Of a stretch of DNA of 64,000 nucleotides, positions 17,455 through 27,122 are shown one piece after another. The position numbers were made by a program, and so were the translations under genes. The notes beneath the pieces were generated by a model. That model had not been told where the DNA came from and did no database searches. It was given only the letters and a program-made list of their open reading frames with translations. This DNA comes from Calothrix sp. PCC 6303. Its GTDB lineage: Bacteria; Cyanobacteriota; Cyanobacteriia; Cyanobacteriales; Nostocaceae. Each line of letters opens with the position of its first letter. The stretch's first letter is position 1. The stretch is taken from the NCBI RefSeq assembly GCF_000317435.1, contig NC_019751.1, positions 248,001 to 312,000 on the forward strand, read 5' to 3'.

Positions 17455-18981
17455 TTAACTCTCTTGTTTAGGTGGAGTAGGCAAGAAACCGCCCGATTGA
17501 GGTTTAGCGGCTTCTGGTGGTAGAGTTAATAACACCCTTTCACCACCTTTCAAACCAGACTTAATTTCAGTTTTATTGTTGACTGCAACACCAGCTTTAA
17601 CTGGCACAAATATAGACTTATTTTCTGTATCTAAAATATATACACCTGTTCCTCGCTGATCGCGGATAACTGCAACGTTAGGAACTACTAATGCGTTTTC
17701 CTGTTGACCAACTTCAAATTCAACTTCCACATTCATCCCTGAACGTAAAAGATTTTTATTATCGGAAGTAATAGCCGCTTTGACTTCAAAACTAGTAACA
17801 TTTTGTTCCACATCTGCTTGAGCAGCAATCTGTGATACTTTTCCCATAAACACTTTATTTGGATAAGCATCATTTTTGATTTTTAATGTTTGTCCAATCT
17901 GAATTTTAGCTAAATTTGATTCAGAAATATTTGCCACTACTTGATTATTAGCAGTCAAAGATAAAATCGAAGATGAGACACTAGAAGAACTTGCACCTCC
18001 AGCATTATTTGGAGTTACAAAAGAACCGGGATCGGCATATTTTTTAGTTACTACTCCATCAAAGGGAGCGCGAATCACTGTATCGTTAATTTGAGCTAAG
18101 ATTGTCTGCAAAGAACCCCGTGCGGAGTTAACTTGCGATCGCGCTTGGTCTATATCCTCCTTTCTTGCGCCATTTTTGATTAAATTATAAGATTGTTGTA
18201 GTTGTTTGACTTTTGCCTGTGCTTGTTCGATATCTTCACTACGAGAACCAGTTTGTTGCAATTTCAATGCTTGTTCTGCTTCTTGAACCTGTGCTAATGC
18301 AGTATCCCTATTTGTTTGATATGTACTAAAACTTTGGCGAGAAATTGCCCCCGAATTTAATAACTCTTGATAGCGTTTTAAATCTGATTCTGCTTGATTT
18401 AGTGTGACTTTTACTCTTTTTAATCTTGCTTCTGCTTGTGCTATATCTTGAGGTCGATTCCCGGCAATTATTTTTTTGAGATTTGCTTGTGCTTCTTCTA
18501 ACTGCGCTTGGGATTGACTAATATCTTCAGCACGATTTCCAGCAATTAATTTATTCAAATTTGCTTCAGCAGATGTAATTCCTGCTTTAGCCTGGGTAAG
18601 TTGTCCTTGTAAATTAGAATCATCCATGTAAGCAATGATTTGTCCTTTTTTAACAACATCACCTTCCTTTACTATTAGACTTTTGATTATACCTGCATTT
18701 TTAGGACTTAAATTAATTGAACGTTCAGCTTCAATTTTGCCATTGGCTGAAACCGTAATATTTAAGTTTTGTCTTTCAACTGGTTGAGTTGGTAATTGAG
18801 TTTGAGATTTTTGTCTTGGGTTCATGAGTAGAAAGCGAAACCCAGCAAAAATTACACCAATCAAGAAAGCGAAAAATAACAGCTTAATCGACCAATTACT
18901 TATATTTTTTTTGTTAATTCCAATACTGATTTTCGTCGAGTCATTAATCGAGCTTTGTGCGTCCATTTTCATATTTAACAA
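17455..18981 (-). CDS. Periplasmic adaptor (MacA/HlyD family)
   Basis: 508 residues: one N-terminal membrane anchor (IKLLFFAFLIGVIFAGFRFLL, about 31-52), a biotinyl-lipoyl-like half (SPKNAGIIKSLIVKEGDVVKKGQIIAYMD), and a long coiled-coil hairpin (about 130-290) with a thrice-repeated unit (NRAEDISQSQAQ, NRPQDIAQAEAR, SRSEDIEQAQAK). The returning lipoyl half is TVIRAPFDGVVTKK, followed by beta-barrel and membrane-proximal domains. It bridges the permease and an outer-membrane duct. The long hairpin suggests direct contact with a TolC-like channel, which is not in the window. First gene of the exporter operon. Confidence 0.9.
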   Translation of the reverse strand: MLNMKMDAQSSINDSTKISIGINKKNISNWSIKLLFFAFLIGVIFAGFRFLLMNPRQKSQTQLPTQPVERQNLNITVSANGKIEAERSINLSPKNAGIIKSLIVKEGDVVKKGQIIAYMDDSNLQGQLTQAKAGITSAEANLNKLIAGNRAEDISQSQAQLEEAQANLKKIIAGNRPQDIAQAEARLKRVKVTLNQAESDLKRYQELLNSGAISRQSFSTYQTNRDTALAQVQEAEQALKLQQTGSRSEDIEQAQAKVKQLQQSYNLIKNGARKEDIDQARSQVNSARGSLQTILAQINDTVIRAPFDGVVTKKYADPGSFVTPNNAGGASSSSVSSSILSLTANNQVVANISESNLAKIQIGQTLKIKNDAYPNKVFMGKVSQIAAQADVEQNVTSFEVKAAITSDNKNLLRSGMNVEVEFEVGQQENALVVPNVAVIRDQRGTGVYILDTENKSIFVPVKAGVAVNNKTEIKSGLKGGERVLLTLPPEAAKPQSGGFLPTPPKQES

Positions 18982-19215
18982 ATTAATTAGAGATTCCCAA
19001 AATCGTGATAAATAAAATTACAAAAACACAGAGATAGAAAAAAGAAAAATAAATATATGCTATCTACTATTTCCATCTCTGTGATGATATAATCCTGGTG
19101 TAATGTGATTAACTTGCATTCATAAAATAGGGAGATAAATGCACAATGGGAACAACATTGTCACATCTCTCCTATTCTTCAACTCACTCTAGCCATGTAA
19201 TAGGGTCAACGATTA

Positions 19216-19662
19216 TTACCTACGAAATCCAAATGGGGTTCCACCACCTTGTTTTCGCATCATTGTCTCCTTAAGTTTTTGTTTTTGCTCATTTGTAAGG
19301 ATACTAAATAACTGATCGCGTTGCCATCTTTGGACACCTTCCATTTGTTGCTTTTGCTGTCTGGATAAATTTAAGGACTTCATCACCTCTTGAGGATTTC
19401 TGCCTGTGTTCATCGCAGTTTTTAAATAATTTTGCTGTTCAGATGTGAGAATTTGGTTCATGCGATCGCTCATTTCCGTCTTCACCTCCTGAAGCTTTTC
19501 TTTTTGATCGTCGGTGAAATTCATATCAGGTATATTTTCTATCCCCCCTTGCATTTGCATATTTCCTGGTGGTTGAGATGGAAATTGTGCGTGAGAGATA
19601 TTCGGTGTCGCACCCAAAATAATTATTGTGGGAACTAACGCAGAGATGACCTTCGTTTGCAT
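19216..19662 (-). CDS. Spy/CpxP-like exported protein
   Basis: 148 residues with a signal peptide (ISALVPTIIILGATPNISHAQ) and helical LTxxQ-type motifs: FTDDQKEKLQEVK, LTSEQQNYLKTAM and LTNEQKQKLKETM. Spy/CpxP proteins are periplasmic chaperones or stress sensors. It lies 234 bases upstream of the adaptor gene in the same orientation, so envelope-stress coupling to the exporter is plausible. Confidence 0.75.
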   Translation of the reverse strand: MQTKVISALVPTIIILGATPNISHAQFPSQPPGNMQMQGGIENIPDMNFTDDQKEKLQEVKTEMSDRMNQILTSEQQNYLKTAMNTGRNPQEVMKSLNLSRQQKQQMEGVQRWQRDQLFSILTNEQKQKLKETMMRKQGGGTPFGFRR

Positions 19663-20101
19663 TACTCTTCCTAATCCATTTTATTTGTATTCTTGTTACG
19701 GAACCTTTGATTCCATGCACTTATCGTATAAGCTATAATTCAAAACCACATGGTACTAGCGCTCTAATTTCATCCGGTACTTTAGTCCTAGTTAGAAGTG
19801 GCAGAAATAGTACTAAAGACTCTGGTGCTGACCTTTTAATATAGATTTAATTAGATTTAACACCATGATTCATGCCGTGGTTATTGATGGATCGGCATAG
19901 TTCACGATATTGAATAATTGAGATATAACAAATACTATATTTATTTGTTAGGCAACTATCTTAATATTAAAATCTTATCCATTATCATTGAATTATGTCA
20001 ATCTTTTTGTAGTCTCTGAATTTTTATTTAAGAAATAGCTAAAATTAAAGCAAGCTAAAAATAAACTAGTTTAAATAGATATATCTTTTGTCTTAATTTA
20101 T
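19663..20101. other. Divergent intergenic region
   Basis: About 440 AT-rich bases between the minus-strand Spy/exporter genes and the plus-strand two-component genes. It should contain both promoters. I see no repeat or RNA gene and could not identify a regulator box with confidence. Confidence 0.5.
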
Positions 20102-21334
20102 ATGAACATAGCTCTGAAATTAAAAAATAATCTAAAAATAGAGCAGCACCCACTGCGTTTACTTCTATATTTAGAGTGGGTTTTACTTGGTATATCTATA
20201 ATTATCATGAATTTACCTCCCGCACGTTTAGTGGGAGAAACAGAACGCGCAAATCCAATCCTATTAATTGCTAGTATCACAATTTTGGGGATTATGGGCT
20301 TAAGGTTGCCAAAGGGCAATAGATTCTCAAAAATTATCTATATATTTTTACAATTGCTATTAATTTTATTAGCAAATATTGGAGTAGGTGATATTGTTGG
20401 GTTTTCGCCTGGATTGTTATTAATTGTGGCAATTCGGAGTATTTTAATATTCAAAATATCTGAAAGTGTAATAATTATTGGTTTAATCTGGATATGTTTT
20501 ATTTTTACTTTGAATACAATCAAAATTCCACCGAAAGTCCCCATAAATCCCAATGAAGGTTTTATCTGGATTGTCAAATTAAATGTTTTAATGCTATTTA
20601 GCTTAGTTTTAATTTTTGTTCTCCTTTTAGTAAACGCATTATTTTCAGAATTGAAAAGTCGTCAACAACTTGCCCTTGCTCACGAACGTTTACGAGAATA
20701 TGCTCTGCGTATCGAAGACCAAGCAACATTACAAGAACGGAATCGCATTGCCCGTGAAATACATGATGCTTTGGGACATTCATTAACAGCACAAAGTATT
20801 CAACTTGAAAATGCATTAGTATATTTAGAATCAAACTTGGAAAAAGCCAAAAGTTTTTTATTAGAAGCCCGAAAACTTAGCGCTAATCTCTTACAAGAAG
20901 TTCGTTGTTCAGTAACAACATTGCGTTCTGACCCTTTGCAGGGCAAATCTTTAGATGCTGCAATTCAGCTTTTAATTGTAGATTTCCAAAGTAGAATGCA
21001 AATTAGTCCTAATTATTCTTTACGTAATAACTTATCAATTCCCCCGGAATTAAACAGGACGATTTACCGAATTGTTCAGGAAGCTTTGACGAATATTTCT
21101 AAGCATAGTGAGGCAACAAAAGTCAAAATTGATATACAGACAACCAAAGATTCCTTTCTTGTCCGTGTAGAGGATAACGGTATTGGTTTTGATCTTAAAC
21201 AAAATACCACAGGTTTTGGGCTGCAAAGTATGCGCGATCGCACGAATGCACTAGGGGGACAATTTTATCTCAACAGTGAACCAGAAGCAGGTTGCAGTAT
21301 AATGGCAATTTTCCCACTGTCGAGGCTGGAATGA
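20102..21334 (+). CDS. NarL/DesK-type sensor histidine kinase
   Basis: 410 residues with five or six membrane helices in residues 20-185 and no large extracytoplasmic loop. A HisKA_3 dimerisation domain follows, with the phospho-accepting histidine in [14 protein letters not shown] (about residue 222). The ATPase domain has the N box ([15 protein letters not shown]) and G box (VEDNGIGFD). The topology is like DesK- or LiaS-type kinases that sense membrane or antimicrobial stress. The stop overlaps the regulator start (ATGA), so translation is coupled. Confidence 0.9.
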   Translation: MNIALKLKNNLKIEQHPLRLLLYLEWVLLGISIIIMNLPPARLVGETERANPILLIASITILGIMGLRLPKGNRFSKIIYIFLQLLLILLANIGVGDIVGFSPGLLLIVAIRSILIFKISESVIIIGLIWICFIFTLNTIKIPPKVPINPNEGFIWIVKLNVLMLFSLVLIFVLLLVNALFSELKSRQQLALAHERLREYALRIEDQATLQERNRIAREIHDALGHSLTAQSIQLENALVYLESNLEKAKSFLLEARKLSANLLQEVRCSVTTLRSDPLQGKSLDAAIQLLIVDFQSRMQISPNYSLRNNLSIPPELNRTIYRIVQEALTNISKHSEATKVKIDIQTTKDSFLVRVEDNGIGFDLKQNTTGFGLQSMRDRTNALGGQFYLNSEPEAGCSIMAIFPLSRLE

Positions 21335-21984
21335 TGATTCGATTACTATTGGTTGATGACCAATCGATTATTCGTCAGGGTATCAAAAGTTTACTGGAAT
21401 CTCAACCTGATTTTGAAGTAGTTGGTGAAGCCGAAAATGGCAAACAGGCTATATCTCAAGTCGAAATTTTACAACCAGACGTAGTTTTGATGGATGTGCG
21501 AATGCCAATAACAGATGGTGTCGCAGCAACAAAAGCTATTACGCAGCAATTTCCTTTAGTGAAAGTTTTAATTTTAACTACTTTTGATGATGATGAATAT
21601 ATTTCCCAAGGAATGCGATTTGGTGCTAAAGGTTACTTACTTAAAGACACACCTTTAGAACCTCTAGTAAATGCAATTCGCTCGGTACATTCTGGACATA
21701 CTCACTTTGGTCCAGGATTATTTGAGAGAATCATGACTCCTACTGTAGAACGTACATTAGCAAAAACTTTTACTCGACCACCTGAGTTAGAACAATTAAC
21801 TCCCAGAGAAAAAGAGGTTTTACAGTTAATAGCTTCTGGTGCGAGTAATCGTGAAATTGCCGAATCTTTGTTTATTGCAGAAAGAACCGTAAAAAACCAT
21901 GTCACTAATATTCTCACAAGATTGAATTTAAGAGATAGAACCCAAGCTGCTATTTTTGCTAATTCATTTAGTTTTGAGCAGTAA
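21331..21984 (+). CDS. NarL/LuxR-family response regulator
   Basis: 217 residues from the ATG at 21331, chosen because it gives a 4-base ATGA overlap with the kinase stop and begins right at the receiver domain ([11 protein letters not shown]). The phospho-acceptor aspartate is in VVLMDVRMP. The C-terminal LuxR helix-turn-helix is [25 protein letters not shown] to [12 protein letters not shown]. It probably controls the divergent Spy/exporter genes (inference from layout). Confidence 0.93.
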   Translation: MMIRLLLVDDQSIIRQGIKSLLESQPDFEVVGEAENGKQAISQVEILQPDVVLMDVRMPITDGVAATKAITQQFPLVKVLILTTFDDDEYISQGMRFGAKGYLLKDTPLEPLVNAIRSVHSGHTHFGPGLFERIMTPTVERTLAKTFTRPPELEQLTPREKEVLQLIASGASNREIAESLFIAERTVKNHVTNILTRLNLRDRTQAAIFANSFSFEQ

Positions 21985-22213
21985 AAGCATTAAAACAATT
22001 TCGTTTAAACCCTGATGATATCTAGTCCTCACCCTACGGATTACTTTCTCTTTTCCTATTCGTCTTTTTTCCTTTAACCGAAAAGTATTGCCTATTACCC
22101 GACCTTGGGTAGATGCTTAGAGTTTACTTTATAATTACTATAAGAAGTATATAAGTAAAAAGTTTTTCAATTTAGCATATTATTATTTAAATAAGAGATA
22201 TTTTTTTCATTTG

Positions 22214-22242
22214 AAGCCCGTAAATTTATTTATGCGGGTTTT
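22214..22242 (+). terminator. Hairpin after the two-component operon
   Basis: AAGCCCG and CGGGTTT arms around an A/T loop, followed by a T-rich stretch. It is a weak candidate terminator about 230 bases beyond the regulator stop and just ahead of a small ORF. Confidence 0.4.
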
Positions 22243-22268
22243 GAATTTTGAATTTGGAGTAAAGCAAC

Positions 22269-22415
22269 GTGATTCAATCAATCGAGAATACCAGAATCGA
22301 AACAGTTAATACAAGTAGACAGAATGAAGAACAGCCAAAATTAGGTTTTTGGAAAAGTTGGCAAGCAATAATAGAATTAATCAGATTTATAGATGAGGAA
22401 GAACCAGGAAGATAA
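22269..22415 (+). CDS. Possible small peptide, 48 aa
   Basis: A GTG-started ORF with a good ribosome site (TTGGAG, 8-9 bases upstream). It encodes a charged peptide with a hydrophobic, tryptophan-containing centre (LGFWKSWQAIIELIRFID) and an acidic end, EEEPGR. It lies between a hairpin at 22214 and a strong terminator at 22509, in the same direction as the two-component genes. A signalling or exporter-substrate peptide is conceivable, but no homologue is known to me and it may be non-coding. Confidence 0.35.
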   Translation: MIQSIENTRIETVNTSRQNEEQPKLGFWKSWQAIIELIRFIDEEEPGR

Positions 22416-22508
22416 CAAAAAATAATAAATAACTGCAAAAATCGTACTACGTGCTTTAAGAATCCTCTTTTTTCTGTTTTTTATTAAAAATAAGGATTTC
22501 TACCCGTT

Positions 22509-22543
22509 GGGTGTGGGATAATCTTTTTTTCACACCCTTTTTT
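22509..22543 (+). terminator. Rho-independent terminator
   Basis: Perfect GGGTGTG/CACACCC stem with a long loop, followed by TTTTTT. It lies about 95 bases after the small ORF and ends plus-strand transcription in this block. Confidence 0.75.
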
Positions 22544-22703
22544 GTATTACAATGAAAGAAATTAATCTTCTTAGACGAAAAATATTCTGTGCCATCTAAC
22601 GCCACTAAAATTTATCCATCTAAGTAGAGAAACTTTGACAAAACTCCCTTTTTCTCTAACCATTGATAGATTTTTTGAAAATTTCCATACCTGCATTAAA
22701 CCT

Positions 22704-22802
22704 ATGGCAAAGCGTAAAAAAGACGATCTCCACTGGGTTAAAGAAACTCTAGAACTTAAACCCAACCATGCTTGGGATTCTCCACCGGAGTATAAAATAT
22801 TT
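22704..22802 (+). pseudogene. 5' part of a hypothetical gene split by nested IS
   Basis: 33 codons (MAKRKKDDLHWVKETLELK...EYKIF) end exactly at the 9-bp target duplication AAAATATTT. Removing the 3,050-base insertion plus one duplication copy joins them in frame to 25862-26332, giving a 189-codon protein. The ORF can be read 23 codons further upstream, but the methionine at 22704 gives the better start. The function is not recognised; the product would be soluble. Confidence 0.8.
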
Positions 22803-22884
22803 GGGTGCGACTCTTTTAGTAGTACAAGGTATGGTATAAGAGTAATAGGAGACAAGTCAACCAGAGTAATGTTTCAGTGCAAAA

Positions 22885-23951
22885 ATGAAACAGATGCATC
22901 CTTGCTTGTCAAAAGATAAAAACGGGAATAAGTACGGACGTATGCAAGCATCTAGATCAAATCCAGGGATGTTTTGGGAAGAAGCACGAGAACTATTTGA
23001 AGAAATAGTTGGTTGGCTGGACTCAGATAGTATTTGTGGGTTGGAGCATGGAGAAATAGAAAGTAAGTTGCTTGATAATGGATATGAACTACTTAGAAGG
23101 CTGTTACAAGGATACTTTGATAAGCGTAGCCAAGACGAAACGGATTCTGAGTGGGTAGGAAAAGACCAAGCCAAGCGAACGCACAAGAAAAAATTGTCAA
23201 GGAAATTAACAACAATATTTGGCACAGTAATCGCAAACCGAATCGGTTACGGAGGTAGAAAGATAAACACCCTATTTCCATTAGATGCAGAGCTAAACCT
23301 ACCAGCAGAACAATATTCTCACGGATTAAGACAACGAGTAGCAGTGGAAGTAGCTCGTTCAGGATTTAGGGAAACAGTGGATATTATCGAAAAAACAACA
23401 GCAGCCAAAATTGGTAAACGGCAAGCAGAAGAACTAGCGTACCAGAGCGCTGTCGATTTTGATGATTTCTACACATATCAACAGGCAGAAGCGGTACAAG
23501 TTGAGGAAATAGGAGAAATTGTTGTAATCAGTGCAGATGGGAAAGGTGTGATTGTGAGCCACTCGACACGGGCTGTGCCCAGTGTCGAAGTGGCGGTGCG
23601 TACAGAGGATTTACGTCCCCAAACCCAAAAACGAGCGCAAGCTTCCAGCAAGAAGTTAGATAAGCGTTTAACCAAAGGAGAAAAAGCCAATGCCAAACGA
23701 ATGGCAACGGTAGCTTCAGTTTACACAATCAACCCGTTTGTTCGTACAGTTGAGCAAATAGTTAACCCATCCGATGAGGATAAGAAAATAAAGCGTCCTA
23801 AACCTATTGGAAAAAGGGTTTGGGCTTCTGTTGCCAAGGAACCAGAAGTCGTCATTAAAGAGGCTTTCGATGAGGCATTGCATCGTGATCCAGATCGGCA
23901 AAAACGCTTTTGTGCCTTGGTCGATGGTAATAAGCAACAATTATCGTTGAT
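22885..23951 (+). pseudogene. ISKra4-like transposase, 5' part
   Basis: First 355 codons of a DDE transposase, with catalytic aspartates in VISADGKG and ALVDGNKQQ. The frame breaks at GTTGAT where a second IS entered; 32 foreign codons follow before a stop. Joined to 25229-25817 it gives a 551-residue transposase of normal family length. Confidence 0.85.
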
Positions 23952-24012
23952 CAGGACTTACGCAACTGTCACAAGCAATGGTGCGGCTACGCCGCACCGA
24001 GCGCCAAACAAC

Positions 24013-25026
24013 CTAAAAGGAAAACATTGGAATATTGGGACGTTTTAGTTGTTGAACTAAATAATTTGACAACAATCCATGCTTAATTTTATAAATTGTT
24101 TGACCACTTTTATAAGCTAAATCTTTAAGTCGAAGCCAGACTAAAATAGCGCAGGCAATATGATTTCTTTGAATACGACCCTTACGACATTGACATGATT
24201 CAAGACCAGTCAATTGTTTTAACTCTCGGTGAAACTCCTCAACCTTCCATCGAACTTTACACACTTTTTGTACAACGTCCGTAGAGTCTTGAGATAAATC
24301 ATTTGTAGCGATAAAATCCGTTTTGTCAGTGGAGACAGTTACCCGGAACAGTTTCACTTTTTTAGCTTGAGGGAACTTTTTTATTTTAACTATTTTACCT
24401 GATTTTAACTCCTCTTCATCCCAAGATAACAATTCAATTCTTTGATACTCTTCTTCGCCTGCCGTATCATCAACAAGTCGATTACGTTTCAGAGGACAAT
24501 AATAATATTTCCCTAATCCATCAATATATAACATCAATTTATTTGTCGCATACCAAGTATCCATTAAGACAGCTTTAAATGGTAAAGCCTTATGATAAAC
24601 AAGGTTTTGCAGCATTTCCATCACATGGTCTATCTTTGTTTTTCCATCTCTATCTGGATCATAAATACGATAGTCAACTACCCAAAACTTTCCAATTTCA
24701 TGATTTACATATACACAATTTACTAACCCAATCCCTTGAATTACACCATGCTCGTTGCCACTATATTGCCGTCTACTTGGCTCTATTTCAGTAGCGTATC
24801 GTTTATCAATTACTGTGTCATCAAAAACTAAGTAAGCATTATCATTGATTTCTATTAAATCTTTCACGTTATCCCAAAGAATCCGAGGCGTTAATTTTTC
24901 GTTCTTTAAATAACGATTGATTTTATCATGACTGATCTGCTCTAAATGGTCTGCCAAATTTGTCAGAGTATAATTAATCTGACTACTTAACAAATACTGG
25001 CAATAGTTAAGTTTAGTAAATCTCAT
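24013..25026 (-). CDS. IS4/IS701-type transposase
   Basis: 337 residues with a DDE layout: LVFDDTVIDKRYA (first aspartate, about residue 69), AVLMDTWYATNKLML (second, about 155), and KVRWKVEEFHRELKQLTGLE (glutamate, about 270) with the typical YREK-like spacing. It seems complete, so the element could be active. The start MRFTKLNYCQYLL is common in this group of cyanobacterial elements. Confidence 0.88.
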   Translation of the reverse strand: MRFTKLNYCQYLLSSQINYTLTNLADHLEQISHDKINRYLKNEKLTPRILWDNVKDLIEINDNAYLVFDDTVIDKRYATEIEPSRRQYSGNEHGVIQGIGLVNCVYVNHEIGKFWVVDYRIYDPDRDGKTKIDHVMEMLQNLVYHKALPFKAVLMDTWYATNKLMLYIDGLGKYYYCPLKRNRLVDDTAGEEEYQRIELLSWDEEELKSGKIVKIKKFPQAKKVKLFRVTVSTDKTDFIATNDLSQDSTDVVQKVCKVRWKVEEFHRELKQLTGLESCQCRKGRIQRNHIACAILVWLRLKDLAYKSGQTIYKIKHGLLSNYLVQQLKRPNIPMFSF

Positions 25027-25171
25027 AAAGCTACAGGATTTATTTTATGCATCCCTAGCTAATTTTCTCATGATTTGATGAATACTTAACACAACAGATT
25101 ACTGTTACGAATTTTCGTAATTTCCTTTGAGGATGCCACATTAATTTAGTACATATCTACTATAAGAATGT

Positions 25172-25198
25172 GAAGCTTGCTCAACGTAAGTCGTTCGC
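25172..25198 (+). repeat. 27-bp dispersed repeat, copy 1
   Basis: The 27-base sequence beginning GAAGCTTGC and ending AGTCGTTCGC differs at about two positions from copies at 33201-33227 (inverted) and 39541-39567. It lies in the right end of the inner IS. Confidence 0.75.
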
Positions 25199-25228
25199 GC
25201 TGTGCCAGTTGCGTAAGTCCTGGTTGAT

Positions 25229-25817
25229 GAAGAAATTTACCAAAAAACATCACCTCGAACTGACTATTGTCCTGGATATTATCCATGTGATTGAGTATTT
25301 GTGGAAAGCAGCATTTGTATTTTATTCCAGTACGGATAAACAAGCCGAAGCCTGGGTTACGAAACGTTTGAAGTCTATCCTTGAGGGGAAATCCAGTGAT
25401 GTTGCTTCTGGGATGCGAACAAGCGCGACAAAACGTAAACTCACACCCCAAGAACGCAAACCTGTGGATAACTGTGCCAGATATTTGCTCAACAACCGCG
25501 AATATCTCAAATACCATGATTATTTAAAAGCTGGGTTGCCAATTGCTACCGGAGTTATCGAAGGTGCTTGCCGTCATCTGATTAAAGATCGGATGGATAT
25601 TACTGGTGCCAGATGGAGTCTAGCTGGTGCCGAGGCTGTTTTACGGCTTCGTTCTTTGTATATTAGCGGGGATTGGCATAAGTATTGGCGCTTCCATTTA
25701 CACCAAGAGCATAAACGCAATCATCTTGCTCTGTATCAAGGTGCAATTCCCTTGATGAAGCGAGTTGCTAAAGCCCGTTGCCCTATTACCCCTTCACCCC
25801 TTCCAATACCTGTCTAA
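25229..25817 (+). pseudogene. ISKra4-like transposase, 3' part
   Basis: Resumes at KKFTKKHHLELTIVLDIIHV and carries the catalytic glutamate in GVIEGACRHLIKDRMDITGARW, then ends RCPITPSPLPIPV. Codons upstream of 25229 in this frame belong to the inner IS. The frame is exactly restored by removing the inner IS and one GTTGAT copy. Confidence 0.85.
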
Positions 25818-25861
25818 ACTACATTTCCTGTCTTACTAAAAGAGCCGCACCCAAAATATTT

Positions 25862-26332
25862 GTAGCTGGTCTGGGAGCAGTTCGCTTCAATGTTCCTGGT
25901 GATTGGATTTTTGAACCTCAGGAAAAATCATTCAAGTTTCGGGATAAAAAAGACGATTGCTGTTTGGAAGTATCTTACAATCACTTGCCGCCCAACGATT
26001 GGAATCGATTTCCTCTGAAGGCAACTTTACAGAAAATTATGGAAGACGATAGTCGTGATGTGGTGGAAAGGAGTGAGGTTTTTGTTGTTAAACGGCAAAC
26101 TGCAAAGATTGTTTGGTGTCAGATGAAGTTTATTGATGTTCAGGAGGAACCACGGGAAGCTTTTTCTCGAACTTGTATTGCTTTGGGCTCAAATATCCAG
26201 TGTTTGATTACGTTCGACTATTGGGTTGACCAAGCCGAACAACTAATACCAGTGTGGGATGAAGTTATGCGATCGCTTACTCTAGGATTGTATATCAGTG
26301 ACCCAACAACTGGTTTTGCATCACCTGACTAG
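25862..26332 (+). pseudogene. 3' part of the split hypothetical gene
   Basis: 156 codons plus stop, from VAGLGAVRFNVPGDW to TGFASPD, in frame with 22704-22802 once the IS and one duplication are removed. The protein has alternating beta strands (CCLEVSYN, AKIVWCQMKF, NIQCLITFDYW) and ends with a helix (AEQLIPVWDEVMRSLTLG), a two-layer pattern I do not recognise as a named family. It lies 74 bases before the next plus-strand gene. Confidence 0.8.
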
Positions 26333-26406
26333 CTAAGTTAAATTTACTACCCTATTTTAAAATATCAGTATTCACTACTGGATTCTCAAAATTTATAATT
26401 AACTAC

Positions 26407-26865
26407 ATGACTAACAACTGGATTCAAGTCAAAGGTGTCATTAAACCAGGATATGGAGTAGCATCTGGCAAAGGTGGAGATTCCCGTTTTCCCCAGGGAA
26501 CAATTGCGATGCAAAAGCCTTTCTTCCAGAAACTGGGTTTAGATCTCAGCCCATATTTTATGGGAACAATCAATATTTCAATTCACCCACATCAATATAC
26601 AATTATCAATCCTAAATATACATTTAGGAACCTGAAATGGTCATCGACTGAACCAGCCGAAGATTTTTCATTCCTCGACTGTATAATCGTACTTGCTGAT
26701 GCGGCTCCTCTCAATTCTTTAATTTATTATCCACATCCAGAAACAAAACCAGAACATTTTCAAACCCCTGATACTTTAGAGATGATTGCACCTTTCATAA
26801 CCAACTTAAAATACGGAGATGTGTTACTCATGGAATTAAATTCTGCACAAATTGCCATTGTCTAA
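26407..26865 (+). CDS. Hypothetical protein, 152 aa
   Basis: A soluble, beta-rich protein. The pattern VKGVIKPGYGVASG...GTINISIHPHQYTI...KYTFRNLKW distantly resembles the cradle-loop barrel of CTP-dependent riboflavin kinases (DUF120), but key sites cannot be confirmed, so I give no function. It probably forms a unit with the split gene just upstream. Last gene of the nifD element before the nifD 5' part. Confidence 0.7.
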   Translation: MTNNWIQVKGVIKPGYGVASGKGGDSRFPQGTIAMQKPFFQKLGLDLSPYFMGTINISIHPHQYTIINPKYTFRNLKWSSTEPAEDFSFLDCIIVLADAAPLNSLIYYPHPETKPEHFQTPDTLEMIAPFITNLKYGDVLLMELNSAQIAIV

Positions 26866-27122
26866 TTTTAACATTATCAATAACTCTACTATGCATACAT
26901 TCAATTAGTCTAAAACTTATATAATTGAAAGTGTTTTAAAATTTACAGATATTTTTATATATAGATATAACTAGACTTTGAACTGTAGTTATAATTACGC
27001 TTTTCTAGAATTTCAATAAGATGAAATATGCTACTTAGTTAATATGAAAATAATTCTAGACTAAAATATATTTCCTAAAAAACAAACTAGTAAAAAAACC
27101 TTGTATATCCTAGATTTGAGAC

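Larger units (their letters stand above)
23952..25222 (-). mobile_element. IS4/IS701-type insertion sequence inside ISKra4
   Basis: 1,271 bp with inverted ends CAGGACTTACGCAACTG...CAGTTGCGTAAGTCCTG, extending with one mismatch to CACA. The flanks share GTTGAT (23946-23951 and 25223-25228), read as a 6-bp target duplication. Its right end also contains a 27-bp dispersed repeat (25172-25198). It is the younger of the two nested elements. Confidence 0.85.
22803..25852 (+). mobile_element. ISKra4-like insertion sequence, itself interrupted
   Basis: Terminal inverted repeats of 19 bases with one mismatch (GGGTGCGACTCTTTTAGTA / GGGTGCGGCTCTTTTAGTA) are flanked by a 9-bp direct repeat, AAAATATTT, at 22794-22802 and 25853-25861. 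The host gene is split cleanly. Without the inner element and its 6-bp duplication the IS is 1,773 bp. The transposase type supports the ISKra4 family. Confidence 0.88.

Noticed and set aside
15300-18981. Assigning the exporter as DevBCA (heterocyst glycolipid export)
   Set aside because: The permease has a MacB-type sequence and length, there is no glycolipid synthase nearby, and the genes lie inside an element removed in heterocysts.
25146-25517. Minus-strand 123-codon ORF
   Set aside because: Antisense of the ISKra4-like transposase 3' part.
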